A DNA stretch of 37,062 nucleotides, from NCBI RefSeq assembly GCF_030689685.1, contig NZ_JAUYEY010000089.1, positions 1-37,062 of the forward strand. The letters are read 5' to 3'. The stretch is from Polaromonas sp. (lineage in GTDB: Bacteria; Pseudomonadota; Gammaproteobacteria; Burkholderiales; Burkholderiaceae_C). The notes below the pieces were generated by a model. The model made no database searches. It was not told the DNA's origin and saw only the letters and a list, made by a program, of their open reading frames with translations. How positions within the stretch are numbered: the stretch's first letter is position 1; each line of letters opens with the position of its first letter. A program made the translations under genes and the position numbers. Positions 1 to 7,410 of the stretch are shown here, in pieces.

Positions 1-60
1 ATCAAACAAATGGGGTGAAGCTTTCAATCCCCTATCGTGACCGCTTCAGTCGGCGGTTCA

Positions 61-144
61 GTCCAACATGGTTTATCTGCCGCGGGAGCTGTTCATGGTT
101 TCAATCAGCATTGCAGCGCGGCAGATAAACGCTAATCGTTAGAC
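61..144 (+). other. integron attC recombination site (84 bp)
   Basis: The site begins with GTCCAAC (61-67, fits the R'' consensus RYYYAAC) and ends with GTTAGAC (138-144, fits the R' consensus GTTRRRY). Between them is a perfect 14-bp inverted repeat, GTTTATCTGCCGCG at 71-84 against 117-130, with a 32-base loop. Order, spacing and total length are those of an integron attC. It would close a preceding cassette whose gene lies left of the window; bases 1-60 would be that cassette's tail, and I see no gene in them. The next cassette would start at 139. Confidence 0.8.
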
Positions 145-193
145 ATCGCACCAATAGGTGACAATAGGCACACATCGAGTTAAACTTCAGCGC

Positions 194-487
194 ATGAAAC
201 CCTTTCGCTGGAATCACGATAAAAACGAGGCGTTAAAAATTGATCGGTGCATTTCGTTCGAAGAAATCGTACTGGCAATTGAGGCCGATGGTTTGTTAGA
301 TGAATTGCGCCACCCGAACACGGAAAAATATCCAAACCAGTCTGTTTTTGTTGTGGCACTTGATAGTTATGTTTACTTGGTGCCTTACGTTGAAGAACCA
401 GATTACTACTTTCTGAAAACAGTGATCCCAAGTAGAAAGGCAACGAGAGACTATTTGCTAAGGAGTAAACCAAATGAAAAAACTTGA
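194..487 (+). CDS. BrnT-like type II toxin carried on an integron cassette
   Basis: This is a 97-residue protein with the layout of the BrnT/RelE-fold ribonuclease toxins. It has an N-terminal FRWNHDKN segment (BrnT proteins start with a similar F-x-W/D-x-x-K pattern), a central ISFEE motif, hydrophobic strands (VFVVAL, YLVPYV) and a C-terminal IPSRKATRDYL resembling the family's S-A/R-K-A-T ending. The predicted role, mRNA cleavage that slows growth until the partner neutralises it, is family knowledge. I chose ATG 194 because family homology begins there; a GTG at 158 would add 12 residues with no convincing ribosome site. The gene overlaps its downstream partner by 14 bp and is more AT-rich than the housekeeping genes. 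It lies between two attC sites and so is a mobile cassette gene. The exact subfamily is uncertain. Confidence 0.72.
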   Translation: MKPFRWNHDKNEALKIDRCISFEEIVLAIEADGLLDELRHPNTEKYPNQSVFVVALDSYVYLVPYVEEPDYYFLKTVIPSRKATRDYLLRSKPNEKT

Positions 488-797
488 TGCGTTTGAGCAA
501 GATATTTTGACCGCTTATGAGAAGGGAGAATTGAAGTCCACGTCTCCTTCAAAAGCCAAGCTGGCTAAATTCAAAGCTGCTGCGTCAGCCACGTTTCTCA
601 AAGAAAAGCGGGTCAATATCCGCCTTTCCACACCCGACTTGATGGATATTCAAGCAAGAGCGCTTGAAGAGGGTTTGCCCTACCAGACGTTGATAGCAAG
701 CGTGCTTCACAAGTTTGTGTCCGGGCGACTTGTGGAATCTTCGTCTAGTCCAACGAATAAGGTTAGATCGCGCAAGCGAAGCGCAGCCGCGATCTGA
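474..797 (+). CDS. ribbon-helix-helix (CopG/BrnA-like) antitoxin of the cassette toxin
   Basis: This is a 107-residue protein. Residues about 42-85 (VNIRLSTPDLMDIQARALEEG followed by PYQTLIASVLHKFVSG) match the strand-helix-helix pattern of CopG-type antitoxins: a short beta strand that contacts the operator, then two helices with the conserved G-x-PYQTL turn. The N-terminal 40 residues are charged and probably bind the toxin. A good ribosome site (AAGGAG, 459-464) lies ten bases before ATG 474. The start overlaps the toxin end by 14 bp, so the pair is translationally coupled in the order toxin then antitoxin. The stop codon (795-797) falls inside the attC stem, a normal layout for compact cassettes. 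It likely represses its own operon as a complex with the toxin. Confidence 0.75.
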   Translation: MKKLDAFEQDILTAYEKGELKSTSPSKAKLAKFKAAASATFLKEKRVNIRLSTPDLMDIQARALEEGLPYQTLIASVLHKFVSGRLVESSSSPTNKVRSRKRSAAAI

Positions 798-811
798 ACC
801 GGTTGTTGGAC
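748..811 (+). other. integron attC recombination site (64 bp)
   Basis: R'' is GTCCAAC (748-754) and R' is GTTGGAC (805-811), perfect reverse complements of each other. The inner arms are GGTTAGATCGCG (761-772) and CGCGATCTGAACC (788-800). They pair fully except for one unpaired G at 796, the kind of extrahelical base that sets strand choice by the integrase in known attC sites. The loop is 15 bases. With the site at 61-144 it delimits one cassette, about 139-805. I found no further attC to the right, so this looks like the distal end of the array. Confidence 0.85.
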
Positions 812-988
812 AAGCCCGGCCCCGAAGCACCGGTTCTCTGAAAATATCTTTTGCGGAAATCCAGGGTCAGGTCTCCCATCTTGCAATCCAAACGCCGAGG
901 AAGAATGAGTTAGGAATGGGAAATGGGAGTTGTCCCGCGCTCGCAGGACTGTCATCTCTCCGACACGCTGCATATGGACAGTCGAGCC

Positions 989-1438
989 ATGAACCAACAA
1001 CCCGTTTTTCGCCCTGCCCGGGAAGCTGACCTGCCCGATGTACTGCGCCTCTACGCCCAGCCAGACATTGATGACGGAGACATTCTTCCACTGGCGGATG
1101 CAAAGCGTATCTGGGCGCGCATGGCGAGTTACCCCAATTACAAACTTTATGTAGCGGTGCAGGGCGCACAGGTGGTCGGCACTTTTGCCCTGCTCATCAT
1201 GGACAACCTGGGCCACCTGGGCGCGCCATCGGCGGTGGTTGAAGACGTGGCGGTGGACCCTGCCATGCAGGGCCATGGAATCGGCAAGGCCATGATGCGC
1301 CATGCGATTACGCTGGCCTCCGAAAACGGTTGCTACAAGCTCGCGCTGTCGTCCAACATAAAGCGCGACAAGGCGCATGCGTTTTACGATTCGCTGGACT
1401 TCGAGCGCCACGGCCACAGCTTTCGCACCGCAGTTTAG
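989..1438 (+). CDS. GNAT-family N-acetyltransferase
   Basis: This is a 149-residue GCN5-related acetyltransferase. The acetyl-CoA pyrophosphate loop is visible as QGHGIGKAMM (the Q/R-x-x-G-x-G/A motif), preceded by the beta-4 strand VVEDVAVDPAM and followed by the C-terminal NIKRDKAHAFYDSLDFERHG segment usual in this fold. The family moves an acetyl group from acetyl-CoA to an amine on a small molecule or protein; the substrate cannot be told from sequence. ATG 989 is preferred; an in-frame ATG at 974 or 923 is possible. The 812-988 stretch before it holds no gene that I can support. The gene lies just past the last attC, so it is probably not part of a cassette but belongs to the same accessory zone. 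Confidence 0.8.
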   Translation: MNQQPVFRPAREADLPDVLRLYAQPDIDDGDILPLADAKRIWARMASYPNYKLYVAVQGAQVVGTFALLIMDNLGHLGAPSAVVEDVAVDPAMQGHGIGKAMMRHAITLASENGCYKLALSSNIKRDKAHAFYDSLDFERHGHSFRTAV

Positions 1439-1460
1439 GTCGCTGACGGGGGTCGCCGTC

Positions 1461-1506
1461 GTTGGAGCAGTTGACAACACCTCTGCGTGTTGGCATCATC
1501 TCCAAC
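1461..1506 (+). promoter_or_regulatory. promoter and inverted repeat directly before tumE
   Basis: A perfect -35 box TTGACA (1471-1476), a 17-base spacer and a weaker -10 CATCAT (1494-1499) place transcription start at about 1506-1507, the first base of the TumE start codon. The promoter is bracketed by an inverted repeat, GTTGGAG (1461-1467) and CTCCAAC (1500-1506), a plausible operator for the TumA antitoxin. If right, the message would be leaderless. Confidence 0.45.
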
Positions 1507-1803
1507 ATGAAGGCAACTCTGATCGCGCGAACGCGGATCGTCTATTCAACTCACTCGTTCGCCGAGTTGGTTCTTTGGCGAGTCCCAAGGCCAGTATCGG
1601 GGTCCGCCCACGAGTTCAAATACAGACTGGCCTACGTTGTCCACTCGGTATGCGTCGTGCGCTACGACAACGAAGTCGGAAAAGGTGACCATCGCCATTA
1701 CGGCGCGTCCGAGACCTCGTACAGGTTCAGCACGTCAGAGCGGTTAATCGTCGATTTTCAGAAAGACACAACGAGGTGGAACGATGAAAACAGTAATTCT
1801 TGA
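1507..1803 (+). CDS. tumE: TumE-family toxin (DUF6516-like)
   Basis: This is a 98-residue basic protein with the conserved pattern of TumE toxins: a start MKATLI with an R-x-R-x-V-Y strand, then LVLWRVPRPVSGSAHEFKYR (the W-R-V/L-P-R-P-V-x-G-S-x-H-x-x-K-Y-R block), then CVVRYDNEVGKGDHRHYG (the R-Y-D-N-E-x-G-K-G-D-H-R-H block). The dense conserved H, K, R, D and E residues suggest nuclease-like chemistry, but the mechanism is not known to me. I chose ATG 1507 because the family begins there; the reading frame is open further upstream to 1462. The 3' end overlaps the antitoxin start by 20 bp, so the two are coupled. The pair is likely to stabilise this accessory region. Confidence 0.8.
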   Translation: MKATLIARTRIVYSTHSFAELVLWRVPRPVSGSAHEFKYRLAYVVHSVCVVRYDNEVGKGDHRHYGASETSYRFSTSERLIVDFQKDTTRWNDENSNS

Positions 1804-2131
1804 GGTTCGCCCGCCGCAGGAGTCCATGGCGAATTTTGGCAAGTCCTGGAAAACCGGGAAGCCGGAACGGTCGGCGCGAATCAGCTTTGCAACGCCGGAA
1901 TTGCTTTGGCAAGTACTCACAGCGAAGCGCTGGGAACTGCTGAAGGTACTTTGCGGTGCAGGGCCAGTATCCATTCGCGAGGCAGCTCGCCGCGTTGATC
2001 GTGACGTGAAGGCCGTTCACTCCGACATCACGACTCTACTGAATACTGGGGTTCTTGATCGCGCCGAGGGTGGCGGCATTGTGTTTCCGTTCGAAGCTGT
2101 CAAGGTCGAATTTTTGCTCGAAGCAGCGTAG
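1784..2131 (+). CDS. tumA: TumA-type antitoxin with winged-helix DNA-binding domain
   Basis: This is a 115-residue protein. After about 35 variable residues it has a MarR-like winged helix: FATPELLWQVLTAKRWELLKVL, then GPVSIREAARRVDRDVKAVHSDI as the helix-turn-helix, then the wing GVLDRAEGGGIVFPFEAVKVE. That is the architecture of the HTH antitoxins paired with TumE. It should bind the toxin and the operator upstream of tumE. A ribosome site (GAGGTGG) precedes ATG 1784. The toxin-first order is less common among type II systems and mirrors the cassette pair at 194-797. Downstream, 2132-2381 holds no gene, only the two repeats listed separately. Confidence 0.8.
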   Translation: MKTVILEVRPPQESMANFGKSWKTGKPERSARISFATPELLWQVLTAKRWELLKVLCGAGPVSIREAARRVDRDVKAVHSDITTLLNTGVLDRAEGGGIVFPFEAVKVEFLLEAA

Positions 2132-2243
2132 CGCGTCAGTGCAGACTCAACAAGCAGCCTCTTCGTGGCGCGTGTGGGTGCGGCATCACGTCACACCACG
2201 CCGCCCACCTTTATCGCCACAGCCGTAGCCCTTGACCACAATT

Positions 2244-2300
2244 GCTATTAATTCAGGAGCTCCCCGCGCTGGTTGAATAAGGGCTGGAGGCACATTTGAT
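2244..2300 (+). repeat. interspersed repeat, family A (GCTAT...AAGGGCTGGAGGC), intergenic
   Basis: It begins GCTATTAATTCAGGAGC and ends AATAAGGGCTGGAGGCACA. The same frame of conserved blocks (GCTAT, an A/T-rich core, AGCTGC or AGGAGC, then AAGGGCTGAGGC) recurs at 4349, 6831, 18567, 28598 and 36669, the middle four inside genes. This copy lies between tumA and rlpA. Confidence 0.65.
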
Positions 2301-2342
2301 GCATGAAAGTTTCTTTGATCGCTGCGACAGCGGCGAGCGCGG

Positions 2343-2371
2343 CATGGATCCCGGATCTAGTCCGGGATGAC
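2343..2371 (+). repeat. interspersed palindromic repeat, family B (GATCCCGGATC..GTCCGGGATGAC)
   Basis: CATGGATCCCGGATC followed by TAGTCCGGGATGACA is a palindromic element. Close copies occur at 36623-36651 and, as an opposed pair, inside uvrA at 13694-13770; a half copy is at 14813-14843. Confidence 0.65.
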
Positions 2372-2381
2372 AGAGCTGTGG

Positions 2382-2990
2382 TTAGCGCAGGTTTGGTGCA
2401 CGCTTGATCACGCGGGCGCGTCCGACCGGTGCTGGCGGCGCGGCCACTGCTGGCGTGGATTCCGGCACCAGCAGCAACACATCTTTCACGCCCAGCCCCA
2501 GCATGCCAATCGACTCGGCCGCCGCACGGCTCAGGTCAATCACGCGGCCACGGCTGAAGGGGCCGCGGTCGGTGATACGCACATCGACTTCTTTGCCGTT
2601 GACCAGGCTGCGCACGCGCACCACCGTACCAAAGGGCAGCGTCTTGTGCGCCGCCGTCAGCGCATGCATGTTGTAGCGCTCGCCGCTGGCGGTGCGCCGG
2701 CCATTGAAGCGCGGACCGTACCAGGAGGCTTTGCCCTGCTCGAACTCACGGGCGGCTTCACCGGCCAGCAGCGCTGTGTCATCTGTCGCAACTGCAAGGA
2801 CAGGCAATGTATCTGGCGGCGCTATCGGTGCGGCGTTTGCTTCGGGGGGTACCTTCGCGGCTGTTGCGGGCACACCCGGAACAGGCGCTGATGCTGTGGG
2901 CGGGACGGCCAGCAGGGGCGTGCAGGCTGACAGCAGCGCCAGCAGACTGGCTGTAGCAGCGACCCGGAGAACGGCGTTTCGCAAACTCAA
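2382..2990 (-). CDS. rlpA: RlpA-family septal ring lipoprotein / lytic transglycosylase
   Basis: This is a 202-residue lipoprotein. The signal peptide ends in a lipobox LLSAC with lipidated Cys at about residue 23, then a long Ala/Pro linker, then the double-psi beta-barrel domain ([53 protein letters not shown]). RlpA proteins bind or cleave peptidoglycan strands lacking stem peptides and aid separation of daughter cells. There is no C-terminal SPOR domain, unlike Pseudomonas RlpA; the last 35 residues are Pro/Ala-rich and basic. The start is TTG at 2990, overlapping the metF stop as TTGA, so it is translationally coupled; no ATG fits. It is the last gene of the ahcY-tlyA-metF-rlpA run. Confidence 0.85.
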   Translation of the reverse strand: MSLRNAVLRVAATASLLALLSACTPLLAVPPTASAPVPGVPATAAKVPPEANAAPIAPPDTLPVLAVATDDTALLAGEAAREFEQGKASWYGPRFNGRRTASGERYNMHALTAAHKTLPFGTVVRVRSLVNGKEVDVRITDRGPFSRGRVIDLSRAAAESIGMLGLGVKDVLLLVPESTPAVAAPPAPVGRARVIKRAPNLR

Positions 2991-3817
2991 ACCTGTTGCA
3001 AGCGACGCATGATCTCGGTCGTCGCAGCGGCTTGGTTCATGGTGTAGAAATGAATACCGGGCACCCCCGCCGTTCTAAGCTGGTCGCACAGATCAGTGAT
3101 CACATCGAGTCCAAAGCTTTTGATCGAGGCCGTGTCGTCGCCAAAACCCTGCAGGCGAAGGCGTATCCAGCGCGGTATCTCGGCGCCGCAGGCATCGGAA
3201 AAACGCATCAGCTGGGTAGAACTCGTGATCGGCATGATGCCCGGCACCACCGGTACATCAACACCAAGCTGCAGCGCGTCGTCGACAAAACGGAAGTAGG
3301 CGTCCGAGTTGAAAAAATACTGGGTGATGGCCGAGTTGGCGCCGGCTTTGACCTTGGCGGCAAAAGCCTGCAGGTCGGCGTCGGCCGATTTGGCCTGCGG
3401 ATGAATCTCGGGATAAGCCGCCACTTCGATGTGAAAGGCGTCACCAGTGAACTCGCGAATGAAGCTCACCAGGTCACTGGCGTAATGAAACTCCCCGCCC
3501 GCTCCATAACCGCTGGGCAAATCACCGCGCAGCGCCACCAGGCGTTTCACACCCATGGCCTGCAGGGTGGCCAGTTGTTCGCGCACCGTGGCCTTGGTCG
3601 CGCCCACGCAGGAAAAATGGCAGGCGGCGGCCACGCCCTCTTTCAGGATTTCACCAACAGTGCCGAAGGTGCCCTCTTGCGTCGAGCCGCCCGCACCAAA
3701 GGTGACCGAGCAGAACTCGGGCTGGTGCGCGTACAAGGCCTGGCGCGTGGCGCGCAGCTTGTCAGCACCTTCAGGCGTCTTGGGTGGAAAAAATTCAAAG
3801 CTGATTGGAAGATTCAT
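2987..3817 (-). CDS. metF: 5,10-methylenetetrahydrofolate reductase
   Basis: This is a 276-residue FAD-dependent TIM-barrel enzyme that reduces 5,10-methylene-THF to 5-methyl-THF, the methyl donor for methionine synthesis. The family signatures are clear: an N-terminal SFEFFPPKT containing the catalytic Glu, [56 protein letters not shown] and GIHFYTMNQ near the end. The length matches bacterial MetF. The start is ATG 3817 (MNLPIS); the reading frame remains open upstream inside tlyA but homology begins here. It lies 16 bp after tlyA and is the second methyl-cycle enzyme downstream of the SAH riboswitch, so it may be co-controlled with ahcY if transcription reads through. Confidence 0.95.
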   Translation of the reverse strand: MNLPISFEFFPPKTPEGADKLRATRQALYAHQPEFCSVTFGAGGSTQEGTFGTVGEILKEGVAAACHFSCVGATKATVREQLATLQAMGVKRLVALRGDLPSGYGAGGEFHYASDLVSFIREFTGDAFHIEVAAYPEIHPQAKSADADLQAFAAKVKAGANSAITQYFFNSDAYFRFVDDALQLGVDVPVVPGIMPITSSTQLMRFSDACGAEIPRWIRLRLQGFGDDTASIKSFGLDVITDLCDQLRTAGVPGIHFYTMNQAAATTEIMRRLQQV

Positions 3818-3833
3818 CACCGGTCTCACTTGT

Positions 3834-4829
3834 TCAGTCGTCTTTGTCGCGGCGTTTGCCGCGCGCCGGGCCGTGCTGGCCGGCGTAGGCTTCTTCAGAG
3901 TCCTCGTGTGCCTCATGCATGGCACGCAGCTCGCTGCGCGGCGTGCGTTTGGCGGCTTTGCGTGGTGGCGCCGCCGGCAGGGGCTGGTCTTCACCAGCGT
4001 TGTCATGGCCCTTGACGGCATGGATGAAAAACTCGCGGTTGCCGTCGCCACCTTCAATCGGCGAGGGCAACCAGGCTTTCACCGTCATGCCAAGCGCCGT
4101 GCAGGCATCGCGCAAGCGTTTTTCCACAAACTCAAAATGACTGGCATCGCGCACAATGCCGCCCTTGCCGATCTGGCCGGGCTGCAGCTCGAACTGGGGC
4201 TTGACCAGCATCAGCGCATTGCCGCCGGGTTTGAGCAGCCGTAGCACTGCCGGCAGCACCAGCGTCAGCGAGATAAAGGACAAATCGCCGGTCAGGAAGT
4301 CAAAGTTCGCCGCTACCGGCTCGGCGTCTTTCCCGTCAAAATTTTCATCATCAAATTCGGCCTCAGCTCCTGCCGAATGGGCGGGAGCAGCTACCAAATC
4401 CATAGCAGTCATCGAACGGGCATTGACCCCTTCGATGCACAGCACACGCGGGTCCGCGCGCAGGCTGGGGTGCAACTGGCCATGGCCCACGTCTACACCC
4501 ACAACCTGAACCGCGCCCTGCTGCAACAAGCAGTCGGTGAAGCCACCGGTAGACTGGCCGATGTCCAGACAACGCAGCCCCGCCACCTGGATCCCCGTAC
4601 TTTTGAGCGCGCCTTCAAGCTTGAGCCCGCCGCGCGAGATGTACTTGGCTTCAGTGGTATCGGGAATTTCGATCTCTGCGCCAGCCGGAATCTCGTCGCC
4701 GTTTTTTGCGACTTTCTTCCAGGGTGCGCTTTCCTCGGCGCGCCAACGCACGCCAGACGCAATCAGGCGCTGGGCCTGGGAGCGGGTGGCGGCGTGGCCG
4801 TGTTCGACGAGGAATAAGTCAGCGCGCAT
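3834..4829 (-). CDS. tlyA: TlyA-family rRNA 2'-O-methyltransferase (S4 + FtsJ-like domains)
   Basis: This is a 331-residue protein with an N-terminal S4 RNA-binding domain (residues 1-65, RADLFLVEHG to IEIPD), the linker KYISRGGLKLEGAL, and a Rossmann methyltransferase domain with SAM loop LDIGQSTGGFTDCLL (88-102), then GVDVGHGQLH and FLTGDLSFISL. TlyA enzymes methylate ribose in 16S/23S rRNA; older databases call them haemolysins. Residues about 142-172 are an extra segment absent from usual TlyA proteins; its first half is encoded by repeat family A (4349-4406). The C-terminal 55 residues are a charged, basic, low-complexity tail. It sits between ahcY and metF, and its SAM use fits that methyl-cycle context. 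Confidence 0.9.
   Translation of the reverse strand: MRADLFLVEHGHAATRSQAQRLIASGVRWRAEESAPWKKVAKNGDEIPAGAEIEIPDTTEAKYISRGGLKLEGALKSTGIQVAGLRCLDIGQSTGGFTDCLLQQGAVQVVGVDVGHGQLHPSLRADPRVLCIEGVNARSMTAMDLVAAPAHSAGAEAEFDDENFDGKDAEPVAANFDFLTGDLSFISLTLVLPAVLRLLKPGGNALMLVKPQFELQPGQIGKGGIVRDASHFEFVEKRLRDACTALGMTVKAWLPSPIEGGDGNREFFIHAVKGHDNAGEDQPLPAAPPRKAAKRTPRSELRAMHEAHEDSEEAYAGQHGPARGKRRDKDD
4349..4406 (-). repeat. interspersed repeat, family A, translated inside tlyA
   Basis: Read on the minus strand it starts GCTATGGATTTGGTAGCTGC and ends AGCTGAGGCCGAATTTGATG. It encodes AMDLVAAPAHSAGAEAEFD in TlyA. The copy inside the YbaK-DUF1289 gene is in the same orientation and frame and encodes AIDLVAAHAHQIRAEA. 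Confidence 0.75.
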
Positions 4830-4852
4830 TTAGGCATTTAGCTCCATGGTCT

Positions 4853-4878
4853 TGCCCCCTCGCCCTTTGGGAGAGGGA
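4853..4878. repeat. half copy of repeat family C (CCCTCxCCC...GGGAGAGGG)
   Basis: CCCCCTCGCCCTTTGGGAGAGGG lies in the 62-bp gap between ahcY and tlyA. It matches one arm of the larger family C repeats found in and upstream of uvrA. Confidence 0.55.
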
Positions 4879-4891
4879 GAAATACCGCCGT

Positions 4892-6322
4892 TCAATAGCG
4901 ATACGTATCAGCCTTGTACGGGCCTGCTTTGCTGACGCCGATATACGCCGCCTGCTCGTCGCTGAGTTCGCTCAGCATCGCGCCGACTTTCTTCAGGTGC
5001 AGACGCGCGACTTTTTCGTCCAGATGTTTCGGCAGCACATACACCTTGCCCACTTCGTAGTCGGCCTGTTTGGTGAACAGCTCGATCTGCGCAATGGTCT
5101 GGTTCGCAAAACTGGACGACATGACAAAGCTCGGGTGACCGGTGCCGCAACCGAGGTTAACCAGACGGCCTTTGGCCAACAAAATGATGCGCTTGCCGTC
5201 CGGGAAGATCACATGATCAACTTGCGGCTTGATCTCTTCCCAGGTGCATTTTTCGAGTGCAGCAACGTCGATTTCATTGTCGAAGTGGCCGATGTTGCAG
5301 ACGATGGCCTGGTCTTTCATGGCCGCCATGTGTTCGTAAGTGATCACGTTTTTGTTGCCGGTGGCAGACACAAAAATATCGCACTTGTCGGCAGCGTATT
5401 CCATGGTCACAACTTTGTAGCCTTCCATCGCGGCCTGCAGGGCGTTGATGGGGTCGATCTCGGTCACCCAGACCTGGGCCGACAGCGCGCGCAGCGCCTG
5501 GGCCGAGCCCTTGCCCACGTCGCCGTAACCGGCCACCAGTGCCACCTTGCCGGCAATCATCACATCGGTGGCGCGCTTGATCGCGTCAACCAGCGATTCG
5601 CGGCAGCCGTAGAGGTTGTCGAACTTGGACTTGGTCACCGAGTCATTGACGTTGATGGCGCGCAGGGCCAGCGTGCCCTTGGCCGACATCTCGTTCAAAC
5701 GCAGCACGCCGGTGGTGGTTTCTTCGGTCACGCCAACGATATTTTTCAGGCGGCGGCTGTACCAGGTCGGGTCTTGTGCGAGTTTGGCCTTGATCGCGTT
5801 GAACAGGCAGATTTCTTCTTCGCTGCCGGGCTTGGACAGCAGGGAGGCGTCTTTTTCGGCCTTGGTGCCCAGGTGCATCAACAGCGTTGCATCGCCGCCG
5901 TCGTCCAGGATCATGTTCGGGCCTTCTTCGGCCGAGCCTTTGGCGCCGGTGAATTCAAAAATGCGGTGGGTGTAGTCCCAGTAGTCGGCCAGGGTTTCGC
6001 CCTTGATGGCAAACACCGGTGTGCCGGCAGCGGCAATCGCGGCGGCGGCGTGGTCTTGTGTGGAGAAGATGTTGCACGATGCCCAGCGCACGTCGGCGCC
6101 CAGGGCTTGCAATGTCTCGATCAGCACGCCGGTCTGAATGGTCATGTGCAGCGAACCGGTGATGCGCGCGCCCTTGAGCGGCTGCGCCTTGGCGAATTCT
6201 TCGCGAATGGCCATCAGGCCGGGCATCTCGGTCTGGGCAATGTTCAGTTCCTTGCGGCCCCAGGCGGCAAGTGCCAGGTCGGCAATAACGTAATCGGCGG
6301 TAGGTTTGAGAATGGCGCTCAT
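4892..6322 (-). CDS. ahcY: adenosylhomocysteinase (S-adenosylhomocysteine hydrolase)
   Basis: This is a 476-residue NAD-dependent enzyme that splits S-adenosylhomocysteine into adenosine and homocysteine, removing the product inhibitor of methyltransferases. Visible signatures are [15 protein letters not shown] at the start, [12 protein letters not shown], the substrate-site segment [16 protein letters not shown], the NAD loop [42 protein letters not shown] and the C-terminal tail ending KADTYRY. The length includes the roughly 40-residue insertion typical of bacterial AhcY. ATG 6322 (MSAIL) has a ribosome site GGAG about eight bases upstream and matches the family start; the frame is open to 6376. 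An SAH riboswitch and a sigma-70-like promoter precede it, so expression should rise when SAH accumulates. Confidence 0.97.
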   Translation of the reverse strand: MSAILKPTADYVIADLALAAWGRKELNIAQTEMPGLMAIREEFAKAQPLKGARITGSLHMTIQTGVLIETLQALGADVRWASCNIFSTQDHAAAAIAAAGTPVFAIKGETLADYWDYTHRIFEFTGAKGSAEEGPNMILDDGGDATLLMHLGTKAEKDASLLSKPGSEEEICLFNAIKAKLAQDPTWYSRRLKNIVGVTEETTTGVLRLNEMSAKGTLALRAINVNDSVTKSKFDNLYGCRESLVDAIKRATDVMIAGKVALVAGYGDVGKGSAQALRALSAQVWVTEIDPINALQAAMEGYKVVTMEYAADKCDIFVSATGNKNVITYEHMAAMKDQAIVCNIGHFDNEIDVAALEKCTWEEIKPQVDHVIFPDGKRIILLAKGRLVNLGCGTGHPSFVMSSSFANQTIAQIELFTKQADYEVGKVYVLPKHLDEKVARLHLKKVGAMLSELSDEQAAYIGVSKAGPYKADTYRY

Positions 6323-6428
6323 TGGGATATCTCCAAAAATCAAAGGTCCAATTCGGCAAAATAGCCACGGCCGCAAGGCGTCAGGTGGGCGGGGAGTGGG
6401 TCAACTCACCCGGCTTGAAAGCACATGC

Positions 6429-6498
6429 GGGTGAGCGTGGTTGCAGATGAAATTCCTGAGCCTAGACCACATGCCGTGGGTTGCAACGCTCCTCAGGA
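6429..6498 (-). promoter_or_regulatory. SAH riboswitch in the ahcY leader
   Basis: Read on the minus strand, the leader contains TCCTGAGGAGCGTTGCAAC, then AGGCTCAGG, then ACGCTCACCC. These are the conserved blocks of the SAH-sensing riboswitch: the GAGGAGCGTTGCAAC core, a P1 partner GGCTCAGG pairing with CCTGAG, and the 3' AACGCTC that pairs with GAGCGTT to form the pseudoknot. The location directly before ahcY matches its known distribution in beta- and gammaproteobacteria. Binding of SAH turns expression on in characterised members. Confidence 0.9.
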
Positions 6499-6505
6499 AG
6501 CAACT

Positions 6506-6534
6506 ATTGTAGCCAACCCGCGCGCGCAGGGCAA
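6506..6534 (-). promoter_or_regulatory. sigma-70-type promoter of ahcY
   Basis: On the minus strand, TTGCCC (6529-6534) and TACAAT (6506-6511) are separated by exactly 17 bases. The predicted start of transcription, about 6499, coincides with the first base of the riboswitch, so aptamer and promoter support each other. Confidence 0.65.
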
Positions 6535-6576
6535 AGGCCCCCGCCGCCGCTGCGGTACTCATGCGAAAATTTCACG

Positions 6577-7404
6577 ATGCAAGAACTGAGCACCTGGCTG
6601 GCGACCGAGCGCCGCGCCATCACCGGCGTTTTCACCGACATCGACGACACCTTGACCACCAATGGCGCGATCACACCCGGTGCGCTGCAGGCCCTCAGCG
6701 ACCTGAAAGCCGCCGGCCTGCATGTGATCGCTATCACCGGCCGCCCGGTGGGCTGGAGCGAGCCATTTGCGCAAAGCTGGCCGGTCGATGCTATCGTGGC
6801 CGAAAACGGTTCGGTGGCGCTGATTTTAAGCAAAATCGGGCTTCAGCCCATATCAGACGGACATAGTTTGCTATCAAAAAGATACCAACAAGACAAACTG
6901 ACGCGGCAGGCTAACCACTTCCGCATGCAGCAGGTCGCGGCCCGCGTCGTGCGCGAAGTACCCGGCGCGGTGATCTCACAGGACAGCCCGGGACGCGAGA
7001 CCGACATCGCTATCGACCACAGCGAGTTGGTGCATCTGCCGCCTGCCGCCATCGCCCATGCGGTGCAGATCATGCAAAGCGAAGGCATGAACGCGACCGT
7101 GAGCTCCATCCACATCAACGGGTGGTTCGGTGCGCACAACAAGCTGGAAGGCGCACGCTGGATCGTGCGTGAATTGTTCGGCCGCGACCTGAAGGCCGAG
7201 ATGGACCGCTGGGTCTATGTCGGCGACTCCACCAACGACCAGCTAATGTTCGAGGCCTTCCCCCACTCTATAGGTGTGGCCAACATCCGCCGCTTTGAAG
7301 CCGAGCTGAGCCACAAACCACGTTACATCACCAAAGGTGAACGCGGGGCCGGTTTTGCCGAAGTAGCGGCGGCCTTGCTGGCCGCGCGCAAAAGTCTGGC
7401 CTGA
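6577..7404 (+). CDS. HAD-IIB family phosphatase
   Basis: This is a 275-residue haloacid-dehalogenase-type hydrolase. Motif I is FTDIDDTLTTNG (nucleophile Asp in D-x-D-D-T), motif II is the Thr in VIAITGRPVGW, a motif III Lys is probably in NKLEGARWIV, and motif IV is YVGDSTNDQLMFEAF. The GD-x-x-N-D motif with a C2-type cap between motifs II and III is typical of the Cof/mannosyl-3-phosphoglycerate and sucrose phosphatase group; the substrate is not deducible. ATG 6577 (MQELS) is chosen because upstream codons fall in the divergent ahcY promoter region. Residues about 86-103 (KIGLQPISDGHSLLSKRY) derive from an antisense copy of repeat family A and should form an added loop. Confidence 0.85.
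   Translation: MQELSTWLATERRAITGVFTDIDDTLTTNGAITPGALQALSDLKAAGLHVIAITGRPVGWSEPFAQSWPVDAIVAENGSVALILSKIGLQPISDGHSLLSKRYQQDKLTRQANHFRMQQVAARVVREVPGAVISQDSPGRETDIAIDHSELVHLPPAAIAHAVQIMQSEGMNATVSSIHINGWFGAHNKLEGARWIVRELFGRDLKAEMDRWVYVGDSTNDQLMFEAFPHSIGVANIRRFEAELSHKPRYITKGERGAGFAEVAAALLAARKSLA
6831..6885 (-). repeat. interspersed repeat, family A, antisense inside the HAD phosphatase gene
   Basis: Read on the minus strand the copy contains GATAGCAAACTATG and then GATATGGGCTGAAGCCCGAT, matching the GCTAT...AAGGGCTGAGGCC frame. It is translated in the opposite direction from the tlyA and ybaK copies, yet leaves the HAD reading frame open. Confidence 0.6.
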
Positions 7405-7410
7405 ACAGGA

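Noticed and set aside
870..960. GGGTCAGGTCTCCCATCTTG segment resembling REP sequences linked to RAYT transposases
   Set aside because: There is only one partial match and no clear hairpin pair or RAYT gene nearby.
1461..1506. GTTGGAG ... CTCCAAC pair as an attC
   Set aside because: The order is GTT...AAC, opposite to the R''...R' order of attC; it is better read as an operator around the tumE promoter.
2145..2278. Possible third attC (ACTCAAC ... GTTGAAT) after tumA
   Set aside because: The boxes fit the loose consensus, but the inner arms do not pair, the span of 134 bases is at the upper limit, and the right half belongs to a family A repeat.
4706..6364. 552-codon plus-strand open frame opposite ahcY
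   Set aside because: It is His/Gln/Val-rich antisense shadow sequence; ahcY is certain on the other strand.
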